From IMG/VR virus record IMGVR_UViG_3300036845_000315, positions 1 to 26,635 of that record: DNA of 26,635 bases, one strand, 5' to 3'. This stretch comes from a virus. Below the pieces are notes generated by a model. That model did no database searches and was not told the origin of the DNA. It saw only the letters and a list, made by a program, of their open reading frames with translations. Below, piece after piece: positions 14,105-20,928 of the stretch (the stretch's first letter is position 1; each line of letters begins with the position of its first letter). The position numbers were made by a program, and so were the translations under genes.

Positions 14105-14206
14105 CTATTTATTAACCGGTGCCGATGGCCCGGAAAAGATGTTATATCCCATAAAAACAATAATAGCTAATGCCACGCCTATGAGAACCATTAAGTACAT
14201 TTCCAT
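14105..14206 (-). CDS. 33-residue membrane protein
   Basis: Short gene starting MEMYLMVLIGVALAIIVFMG and ending APVNK. It has a ribosome site AAAGGAA five bases upstream of the ATG at 14206. The first 20 residues form one transmembrane helix, and the remaining ones are polar. It is the last gene of the late operon, directly before the terminator. Small single-helix proteins at such positions include holin-like and fibre-accessory proteins; no motif decides. Confidence 0.65.
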   Translation of the reverse strand: MEMYLMVLIGVALAIIVFMGYNIFSGPSAPVNK

Positions 14207-14237
14207 ACGTTTCCTTTGATTTATAGGGTTAACTATT

Positions 14238-16205
14238 TCAAGCTACTCTGTATCCTCCCACAGTTCCAGTATTTATAGATAGATTTTTAGATGTTCCATT
14301 GGACTGGACAGTAAAATTAATCACTGTAGTTGCTACTACTTGAATAACACACGAACCACCAACATTAATATCACCGGAATTATTTGCATAACCAGCGCAA
14401 GAGTTCTTTGTCGGCCCTTTAGAAAAGTTAAACCCTACGCCACCTGCTAGACCTACAGAGAAATCTATACCATCAGTTGCTGAAACACCCACGGTGAAAT
14501 CAGTATACATATAGAAATAATATAGACCGGTAACGGGAACTGTATAAGAAGCTCCGGTACCTAATCCATCTCCAGGAAAGAAGTTGCCACCTACGTTAGT
14601 TATAACGGTAGCAGCAGCCGTTGCACCTAATGAAGCTACGGTGCCATCACCAGTAATATTAGTTTCTGCGTTCCAGGTAGCAGTAAAACTAGAGGTTGGT
14701 GAATAGCTAATGGTAACAGTATTTCCTGAAGCTACTGTAGAAACTGCGCCGATTCCCACGACATTAACAACGCCAGAACCATTAGCCGTAGCCGATCCCG
14801 TATTGCCATCATAGGTAGTAGGGTTAATAACGGTAATATTACCAACATCAATGCGATAACCACCAAAGTAAGTAACTATAGGATTAGCTGGCGCAGCAGC
14901 CCCGGCAACATTAACTGTCTTAGATCCTGAGCCCCCACCAATAGATATCTGCACATAACAAGTATCGCCTGCTGTCATCTCAATCGTTATAGAATTCTGC
15001 AAGTGAAGAATGCTGCTTCCATTCTTATCTCCAGTAGCTGTTTGCAAATCTCCATGATAGAGAAAAGAAGTAGTGACAAAGTTAATAGCGGTAAATACCT
15101 GGTCAGATATGTTGCCTGTCTGAACATAAGATTCAAAATGGTACGTTCCGTCTGAGGGAGCGGTAAACATACCGGTTCCGCTATTATAATTAGTTGATAC
15201 ATCGAATAGTTTCGTATCAAATATGACCGTATAGAAAGTGCCATCACCGGTAACATTAGAGGTAGTTGCCGATTGATAAGCAGCAAATGCTACTTGAGGA
15301 ACTGGTGTTGTGCCACCCGTACCTAACTGACCCGAAGGATTAATCACTACCGGTATTGGGCTGCCCGTAGGAGTTACCCCATAAATACCAGCCATAAAAG
15401 CAGTATTCTGTTGACCCGCACCCGAACCTTGGGTTCCTATACGTATAACATTAGATTCACCAGTCGTTCCGAGGTTAGCAATACATATGTTATTCGATTC
15501 AGAACTGGTGTATTGGGAGCCGGATAGGTATCCTAACGCAAGATTTTCTGAACCGCTCACTAATGAAACTAACGATCCATTGCCTATTCCCACGCACTCC
15601 GAAGAGCTGGTCATAGCGGCACCGCTCGAGGTTCCTGCCAGTACGTTCCTACTACCGGTGGTCATTGCCTGACCGCTAGCATCTGCTAAACATAGATTTT
15701 GAACCCCACTCGTTAATGCCGGAAGAACCCCTATACCTAGACCCACGCTATGGGTGCCGCTTATAGCTAAATTACCTGAAGCTGCACCGATAATAGTGTT
15801 GTTTGAGGTCAGATTTGAAACGTTAAGAAGCACTGTATTGCCTGAACCCGTGAACTCAACAGTAGATCCACAATTCAATGCAGAATTACCTGCAATAATA
15901 TTGAGCACATCAGCTGCCGGAACCGCAACTCCTGAGTCTGTTTGATAGGTATCTGCTACAGTTCCTACTGCGAGCTTCTCCCATTGAGCCAATGCGCCCC
16001 TTGAGGTCATATTGCCTTCAAGGCCAACTAATACCCAGACTCTATCTATACCAGCAGCACTAAAATCTAGCCAGAAATCACCTTCCGATACATTCTGCGT
16101 ATCATACTGCGTTGGTGGCCTATCATTAAAAGTAACATTTGGTGGTTGATTAGCATTAGTACCGGTATATGCGGTTCCCTGCTTACCACCTAATCTATTG
16201 CTCAT
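14238..16205 (-). CDS. Fibre protein with head-type repeats and two C1q-like domains
   Basis: 655 residues. Order: an N-terminal module (RPPTQYDTQNV...DFWLDF, 29-80) also found in the fibre-like protein at 18195; a 'EFTGSGNTVLLNV' segment; then Gly/Ser/Asn-rich repeats (about 135-276) of the YadA/trimeric-autotransporter head type (N-x-x-I-G-x-x-x-G); then C1q-like domain A at about 306-452 (VTGDGTFYTVIFD, FTAPSDGTYHFESY, YFGGYRID) and C1q-like domain B at about 507-655 (ITGDGTV, YTVPVTGLYYFYMY, GGYRV). C1q folds trimerise and bind ligands. This suits a receptor-binding virion fibre. AAAGGAG precedes the ATG. Confidence 0.75.
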   Translation of the reverse strand: MSNRLGGKQGTAYTGTNANQPPNVTFNDRPPTQYDTQNVSEGDFWLDFSAAGIDRVWVLVGLEGNMTSRGALAQWEKLAVGTVADTYQTDSGVAVPAADVLNIIAGNSALNCGSTVEFTGSGNTVLLNVSNLTSNNTIIGAASGNLAISGTHSVGLGIGVLPALTSGVQNLCLADASGQAMTTGSRNVLAGTSSGAAMTSSSECVGIGNGSLVSLVSGSENLALGYLSGSQYTSSESNNICIANLGTTGESNVIRIGTQGSGAGQQNTAFMAGIYGVTPTGSPIPVVINPSGQLGTGGTTPVPQVAFAAYQSATTSNVTGDGTFYTVIFDTKLFDVSTNYNSGTGMFTAPSDGTYHFESYVQTGNISDQVFTAINFVTTSFLYHGDLQTATGDKNGSSILHLQNSITIEMTAGDTCYVQISIGGGSGSKTVNVAGAAAPANPIVTYFGGYRIDVGNITVINPTTYDGNTGSATANGSGVVNVVGIGAVSTVASGNTVTISYSPTSSFTATWNAETNITGDGTVASLGATAAATVITNVGGNFFPGDGLGTGASYTVPVTGLYYFYMYTDFTVGVSATDGIDFSVGLAGGVGFNFSKGPTKNSCAGYANNSGDINVGGSCVIQVVATTVINFTVQSNGTSKNLSINTGTVGGYRVA

Positions 16206-16214
16206 AACTCTCCT

Positions 16215-17405
16215 TTAACAAACGAGATATCCAGAAAATTGACTAAAGTACTGGCCTGCATCTAAGCCAAGAACGCCAACCGTTTTAGTTCCACCAGTAA
16301 CTTGAATGTTCATAAATATGGTCGTTCCGGATGTGAGATGTATAGTTGCACTTCCAGACATGCTCGCTAAACCACTAAAAGCATTGAGAGAAAATGGGTT
16401 GACTATCTCAAAGGTGTAATTACTTGCTAATCCTTGTAAACAAAAATTGGCTGATATATGAGCTGCACCTACACCATTTAAAGTTATGGTACTTTCAAAG
16501 TGGTATACACCAGTCACGGGAGCCGTAAATACGCCGGTTCCGGTGTTATAGCTACTCGACTGATTGAAGAAGGTAGTATCAAATACTATAGGAACATACT
16601 GAGTACCGTCACCGGTAACGTTAGCTACAGAAGTATTAAGATAGGCACCAAATGCAGGCTGTACTGAATTGGTAGTTACTCCTATACTACTTACATTAAA
16701 ACCACCATTAACTTCAAAGCTGCCACTTCCTGAATCAAGCGTAACATTACCACCGCTAATGGTGCCCAGCTCGCTAGAAGAATCGATAATAACTACAGAT
16801 GACGAACCGCCTGTTGTGGATAAATCAATACCCGCTATGAAACATCTGTTTTGTTGTAGATCGCCCGAACCATCTGTACCTATGCGGATAGTGTTTGTTT
16901 CAGAAGCAACTCCCGAACTAGAAATCAGGATATTATTAGCCTCGCCACCGGTCCAATTATTTGCTGCATGTGTACCAATCGCTATATTGTTTTGGGCTGG
17001 AGCTCCTGTAGACATGCATTGATAACCTATAGCGATACACCCTGAGGTATCCTCAAATCCAAATGCGCAAAGAGCTCCTATAGCTACGTTTTCGCTACCA
17101 ATAAACCCTGCGGTATTTCCGCTTGCGGCACCATAACCAAGCGCAACATTGTCATTACCACCGCCTCCTGCAAATTGTCCTGACAGTTTTCCTATAAATG
17201 TATTATTAAGATTATTGGTCACATTAAGTTGTACAGTATCGCCTGAACCGGTAAACTCAACGCTTTCACCACATTGAAAAGCAGCTACATCAGCTATAAT
17301 ATTAATGACACCTGCTACTGGCGTCGCGGTTCCTGCATCGGTCACAAAGGTATTAGCCCCTCCGCCACCACCACCGCCAGTATTTAATGTTCCTGCTTGG
17401 CTCAT
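16215..17405 (-). CDS. Fibre protein with head-type repeats and one C1q-like domain
   Basis: 396 residues. After a poly-Gly stretch (residues 10-16) the sequence is homologous to the neighbour's residues 84-276 (TATPVAGVINIIADV, ESVEFTGSGDTVQLNV, repeats at 69-195), then a C1q-like domain at about 250-395 (VTGDGTQYVPIVFD, FTAPVTGVYHFEST, FSGYL). It lacks the N-terminal anchor module of the 655-residue protein and the second C1q domain. It is likely an accessory or alternative fibre unit assembled with the neighbour. AAGGAGG precedes the ATG. Confidence 0.75.
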   Translation of the reverse strand: MSQAGTLNTGGGGGGGANTFVTDAGTATPVAGVINIIADVAAFQCGESVEFTGSGDTVQLNVTNNLNNTFIGKLSGQFAGGGGNDNVALGYGAASGNTAGFIGSENVAIGALCAFGFEDTSGCIAIGYQCMSTGAPAQNNIAIGTHAANNWTGGEANNILISSSGVASETNTIRIGTDGSGDLQQNRCFIAGIDLSTTGGSSSVVIIDSSSELGTISGGNVTLDSGSGSFEVNGGFNVSSIGVTTNSVQPAFGAYLNTSVANVTGDGTQYVPIVFDTTFFNQSSSYNTGTGVFTAPVTGVYHFESTITLNGVGAAHISANFCLQGLASNYTFEIVNPFSLNAFSGLASMSGSATIHLTSGTTIFMNIQVTGGTKTVGVLGLDAGQYFSQFSGYLVC

Positions 17406-17414
17406 CGTTCCTCC

Positions 17415-17768
17415 TTAAACCTGTGAAGCGTAGATAACGGTGACATACACATGACCTAAAGAAGGATTAGAAGACTCCGACTTTACATAAACACGAGTTC
17501 CTTGAGGCTGTTCAAGAAGTCCTGCCTTCTCTCCTTTGTTAGAGTTGTAATCGAACAACTTGAATCCGTTTGATGCCACAACGGTATTATCATCGGTTCC
17601 ATTAAATGAAATTAATACATTCTCATCAGTAAAATTATCTATAGATATAAGCCTTATCGGATTGGCGAATGGGGCACCAACGCCAGTATAGGTTCCAGAA
17701 ATACTTCCAAAAGCAATACTACGTAACGGCTCAAACCGAACCAGTATTGAACTTGCTAAATTACTCAT
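17415..17768 (-). CDS. Small virion-type beta protein, paralog 1
   Basis: 117 residues. Composition and strand pattern (PIRLISIDNFTDENVLISFN, RVYVKSESS, HVYVTVIYA) match the neighbouring 108-residue protein, including the 'SGTY...PFAN/PF', 'D-D-N-x-V' and 'GTxVYVK' positions. It has a strong AAGGAGAG before the ATG. It is probably a decoration, collar or fibre-attachment unit; no family is recognised. Confidence 0.72.
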   Translation of the reverse strand: MSNLASSILVRFEPLRSIAFGSISGTYTGVGAPFANPIRLISIDNFTDENVLISFNGTDDNTVVASNGFKLFDYNSNKGEKAGLLEQPQGTRVYVKSESSNPSLGHVYVTVIYASQV

Positions 17769-17777
17769 ACTCTCTCC

Positions 17778-18104
17778 TTAGACATAGTAACCAGTTAAAT
17801 AAACATTCCCGGTCCCCGAGGTTCCTTTTACATAAACAATGGTCCCTTTAGAGAACAAAGCTTTACGGGCATTTGGTTGTGAGTTTGTTTGCGAAGGCAA
17901 ATCGAAGTCAGCACCTGATCTAACTACATCATTATCATTAACGCCATCATAGCTAATCGTTATCTGCATATTACTATTATTAACAATGCGAACAAAGAAT
18001 GGAGCGTGCGGAAATCCTGAAGAATTTATAGCGGCATAGGTTCCGCTAATGGCTGATGAGGCAATTGAACTAAGCGCAAATGCTTTTACGGTATCTTGTG
18101 CCAT
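17778..18104 (-). CDS. Small virion-type beta protein, paralog 2
   Basis: 108 residues. Shared features with the next gene: SISGTY, Pro-Phe/His-Ala-Pro-Phe, NxQITISYDGxNDNDVV and KGTIVYVKG, so the two are tandem duplicates. The ATG at 18104 has AAAGGAA upstream. Probably a beta-sandwich virion protein. An inverted repeat lies upstream at 18137-18165. Confidence 0.72.
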   Translation of the reverse strand: MAQDTVKAFALSSIASSAISGTYAAINSSGFPHAPFFVRIVNNSNMQITISYDGVNDNDVVRSGADFDLPSQTNSQPNARKALFSKGTIVYVKGTSGTGNVYLTGYYV

Positions 18105-18136
18105 CTACTTCCTTTAAATATTTTGAACCCAGCATA

Positions 18137-18165
18137 TCTCTCTAATCATTTAAAGACCAGAGAGA
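18137..18165. repeat. Seven-base inverted repeat in a late intergenic gap
   Basis: TCTCTCT (18137-18143) and AGAGAGA (18159-18165) with a 15-base spacer, in the 90-base gap between two minus-strand genes. No T-run follows on either strand, so it is not a standard terminator; it may be an RNA-processing or stability hairpin. Confidence 0.45.
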
Positions 18166-18194
18166 CACACATGGGAGTAGTAATGAAGCCTAAT

Positions 18195-19094
18195 TTACGA
18201 TATCAATTGGCCAAGCCATTTAAGACCATCAAACCACAGCGTGATTGATTGATAGTTAGTAGAGAGAACTGCCGTCGCTGCGCTAGCACCACCAGAGGTA
18301 ATGTTGTTACCGTTACCATCAATAGTGATGTTATTAGCTGCTGCATGACCAAAGGCATCAAAAATCACGTAAGTTTTTCCTGTTGAAGGAGCTGCTGGCA
18401 ACGTGACCGTAAATGCTCCAGAGGCAGAGTTAATAGATAATTGATAGTCGCCAGATTGAACCGCATACGGAGTAGTTGCTTGTGTTGAGCTAGGATAGAC
18501 AATATTTCCAGCTAAACGCATAGCAAGACCACCCTGGATTAGGGTCGCAGCTCCGGCGTTTAGGCTTCCTACGTGAACCGTATTGGCAGCATTATCAGTA
18601 CCAATGAATACGGTATTACCATTACCATCAAGCGTGAATCCAGAAGCTCCTGCATCAACATTTATCGCGCCACCTGCGCCATTAATTTCTAGGCTTCCTG
18701 CACCTGGAGCAATAGAAAGTAGACCTGCTGCACCAACCAAGGCAAAGCCACCGGCACCACCATTAATGGTAATTACACCACTATTAGTTGCATTACCGAT
18801 ATTTACGGCACCATTGCCAACAGTAGAAAGATTAGTAGGACCAGGATTAACAGTTAGAGAAGAGAATACTCCGCCCCCACCACCAGATTCAAGCAAGTTC
18901 CATGTATTTACACCACCACTATTATCAACCAAGATATAGGCCGACTGTGCTGGTTTAAAAATCCAAATAACTCCAAGCTCTGCACTGTCAGCGGTAGTAG
19001 GTGCGCGTTGTTGAACGAGGGGCTCTTGCTGTAATCCCGCTTGAGGGTTGGGATAGCCGTACAATGTATTGCGTCTTGAAACTTGTGTAGGCAT
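18195..19094 (-). CDS. Fibre-like structural protein
   Basis: 299 residues from the ATG at 19094 (GGAGATACT upstream); the frame to 19130 is only an extension without a ribosome site. The N-terminus (RAPTTADSAELGVIWIF, VDNSGGVNTWNLLE) matches the attachment module of the 655-residue fibre protein. Then a poly-Gly run and Gly/Asn/Ala-rich beta-repeats (INGGAGGFALVGAAGLL), and a C-terminal domain with YQLSINSASGAFTVTLPAAP and a Trp-containing end (ITLWFDGLKWLGQL), typical of phage fibre tips. It is likely a virion fibre or spike component. Confidence 0.72.
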   Translation of the reverse strand: MPTQVSRRNTLYGYPNPQAGLQQEPLVQQRAPTTADSAELGVIWIFKPAQSAYILVDNSGGVNTWNLLESGGGGGVFSSLTVNPGPTNLSTVGNGAVNIGNATNSGVITINGGAGGFALVGAAGLLSIAPGAGSLEINGAGGAINVDAGASGFTLDGNGNTVFIGTDNAANTVHVGSLNAGAATLIQGGLAMRLAGNIVYPSSTQATTPYAVQSGDYQLSINSASGAFTVTLPAAPSTGKTYVIFDAFGHAAANNITIDGNGNNITSGGASAATAVLSTNYQSITLWFDGLKWLGQLIS

Positions 19095-19133
19095 AGTATC
19101 TCCTAAAATTAGAAAAAGATCTTTGCGCAAACA

Positions 19134-19200
19134 CTAACAACAAGAGTTAGCTGTATGCAATACCCATTGACAAGTGGCGCTACTTTGTTAGCATTAGTTA
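19134..19200. promoter_or_regulatory. Promoter of the antisense cassette and GTTAG repeats
   Basis: On the plus strand TTGACA (19167-19172) is followed after 16 bases by TAGCAT (19189-19194), a weaker -10. GTTAG-type half-sites lie around it: CTAAC at 19134-19138, GTTAG at 19146-19150 and 19187-19191, and AGTTA at 19196-19200. These would suit a ribbon-helix-helix repressor controlling its own gene. Confidence 0.45.
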
Positions 19201-19216
19201 TAGACAAGGAGGAAAT

Positions 19217-19411
19217 ATGGAGAAGAAAAGGCGTAAGCAAATGGCTTTTGATATAAGTCCTGAAGTTCACCAAACGGTAAAGATATTGGCAGCACGCAGG
19301 AATATATCGATAAATTTATGGATGGCGAGAGCTATTCAAGAGAGAATAGATAGAGAGACTAAATATGATAACAACTTCAAGTCTTCCTCCTATGACGTGC
19401 ATAAATTGTAA
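19217..19411 (+). CDS. Ribbon-helix-helix regulator
   Basis: 64 residues. A basic N-terminus is followed by a beta-ribbon (KQMAFDISPEV) and two helices (HQTVKILAARRN, SINLWMARAIQERIDRET), the Arc/MetJ-type fold that binds DNA as a dimer via the ribbon. AAGGAGG precedes the ATG. It opens a plus-strand cassette within the otherwise minus-strand late region, has its own promoter, and probably represses it or neighbouring late genes. Confidence 0.75.
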   Translation: MEKKRRKQMAFDISPEVHQTVKILAARRNISINLWMARAIQERIDRETKYDNNFKSSSYDVHKL

Positions 19412-19544
19412 AAAGGACTTTCATCCTTATGGAAACTTATTTCTTGCACCGAAAAAAGGAGAAGTGGCTCCAGATACATGGTGGTTTTGCCAAAATTGTA
19501 TAGAAACATTAAGCGAAAAGGAAAGAGATGAGTTTTTTCTCTGA
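19365..19544 (+). CDS. Small zinc-ribbon-like protein
   Basis: 59 residues, overlapping the regulator gene by 47 bases in a different frame. Two CxxC pairs (TCINCKKDF at 11-19 and FCQNCIETL at 41-49) separated by 26 residues indicate a zinc ribbon/knuckle. The ATG at 19365 has GAGAG upstream; a later ATG is possible. Function may be regulatory or host-directed; no family is recognised. Confidence 0.6.
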   Translation: MITTSSLPPMTCINCKKDFHPYGNLFLAPKKGEVAPDTWWFCQNCIETLSEKERDEFFL

Positions 19545-19638
19545 CTGGTTAGATTCAATAATAATCTACGATACCTTCTTTGAAGACGAAGAAGAGCAAG
19601 ACGAGACTATTTATCTAGATACGTATAACGACCATTAA
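19528..19638 (+). CDS. Acidic 36-residue protein
   Basis: Starts MSFFSDWLDSIIIYDTFF and continues with DEEEQDE. AAGGAAAG lies six bases upstream of the ATG at 19528, inside the preceding gene. The last 32 bases overlap the 3' end of the antisense ejection gene. Small acidic proteins of phages often mimic DNA or bind host proteins, but nothing here proves that. Confidence 0.5.
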   Translation: MSFFSDWLDSIIIYDTFFEDEEEQDETIYLDTYNDH

Positions 19639-20920
19639 TTTCAGTAGAATGTTTTTGGTATTCTTTTTCTATTTTATCTAAGTCACGACCTAGATTAGAC
19701 ACATTCCCTGCTAATGATTTCTTAACTACATCTTTATAGGCTTTGAATGCTATAGGGCTATTTCTCATAAGTTTTATAGCTCGAGCACCAGATTGGATTC
19801 CTAAAATAGACCCAACACCAGCTGCTACCTGACCTGGATAATTCTGAACAATCTGTCCTGAGTGAAATGCCGATCCTTTAAACAAAGATCCTAGAATAGG
19901 ACTTTCTAACTTTTTCTTTAGATAGGGATATTTACTTAAGAAGCTACTGACCTCATCAATATCTCGAAGGCCGGCAGTAAGCTCTTCTCCAGCACTATAA
20001 GGGTTCCAGAACTTATTATTAGTCTTACCATATCGAGCTATCCCCTCTTTGAGGTGATCTCTGGCAGTTTCTATTACTTTACGTGCGTCTTTTCCTAATT
20101 TTCTACCATTAAGACGAAGAAATTCGTTCCATGAGCGTTTCATATCAACGACTTCTTTAACGTTAGCCAATCCACTTCTACCTGCTATATTCCTAAAAGC
20201 ATTCAATCGATCAAGTGCATCAGCTTTATTTACAATATCACTACGAGAAATAGCTTTAATAGCATAGTCTATTGATTTCTTTTCGGGAGAAAAGTTGAAC
20301 TTTTTACCAAGAGGAATATTAGAGAAGGCATCATTGTATGATTTATTTTGAAGTTTCTCCATAGACCCACGCGTTCCTGCGGTTCCTGCTAATAACATGG
20401 TACCAAGCTTAGCACCTGCACCCACAAGAGGTGACCCTGTAATTAACTCTCCTGCTAGTTTAGCCGTATTTCCAGCTCCAGATATTGCTAAAGATTTAGC
20501 TGCCTGCTTTCCAACTCCCTTAAGCCCTAACGAACCTGAAAGACCTGTTAAGAATAGAGGTGCTGCATCAGAAACTACTTCATCAGCAAAAGACTCTAAG
20601 TCTCCTTGCGGCTCTAAATATTCACCCGTTAATGGCTTCGTTACTGACTCTTTTATCTGTTCAGAAGTAGGTAGAGGGATATTAACTAAAGAAGGTTGAG
20701 CATTCAATTCTTCTACGCTCGGCGTACGACCTCCGGTAGCATAGTTGAGTGCATTAACACCAGCTCCTATAATATTACCAGGAAGCCCAACGATGGACTC
20801 AGCGGCACGAGCTCCAGACCTTGCAAGTCCACGCCCTATCTTTCCAGGCAATGATTCTCCTGATTGATCCTGGTTCGTGTTTTGCTCGTTTTCAGGCATA
20901 TCTAAATACGTATAGCGCAT
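19607..20920 (-). CDS. Candidate ejection (internal virion) protein 3
   Basis: 437 residues. The first half is Gly/Ala/Ser/Leu-rich and hydrophobic in blocks (about 34-60, 115-190), suited to membrane insertion; the second half is charged and helical (VVDMKRSWNEFLRL, KLIKLM). Position after two similar proteins and before fibres matches the P22 ejection protein group (gp7/gp20/gp16), which leave the virion with DNA and form a channel. Both termini carry RYTYLD: residues 2-7 and residues 431-436. AGGA lies six bases upstream of the ATG at 20920. Confidence 0.55.
   Translation of the reverse strand: MRYTYLDMPENEQNTNQDQSGESLPGKIGRGLARSGARAAESIVGLPGNIIGAGVNALNYATGGRTPSVEELNAQPSLVNIPLPTSEQIKESVTKPLTGEYLEPQGDLESFADEVVSDAAPLFLTGLSGSLGLKGVGKQAAKSLAISGAGNTAKLAGELITGSPLVGAGAKLGTMLLAGTAGTRGSMEKLQNKSYNDAFSNIPLGKKFNFSPEKKSIDYAIKAISRSDIVNKADALDRLNAFRNIAGRSGLANVKEVVDMKRSWNEFLRLNGRKLGKDARKVIETARDHLKEGIARYGKTNNKFWNPYSAGEELTAGLRDIDEVSSFLSKYPYLKKKLESPILGSLFKGSAFHSGQIVQNYPGQVAAGVGSILGIQSGARAIKLMRNSPIAFKAYKDVVKKSLAGNVSNLGRDLDKIEKEYQKHSTEINGRYTYLDK
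19646..19668 (+). terminator. Weak possible terminator of the antisense cassette
   Basis: AGAAT (19646-19650) and ATTCT (19660-19664) can form a five-base AT-rich stem followed by TTTTT (19664-19668) and more T. It lies inside the antisense end of the ejection gene. The stem is weak. Confidence 0.25.
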
Positions 20921-20928
20921 AATAGTTC

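Noticed and set aside
18583-18939. Plus-strand frame of 118 residues antisense to the fibre-like gene
   Set aside because: Pro/Ala-rich mirror of Gly/Ala/Asn-rich repeats on the other strand, with no ribosome site. Similar frames at 15487-15945 and 16669-17022 are also shadows.
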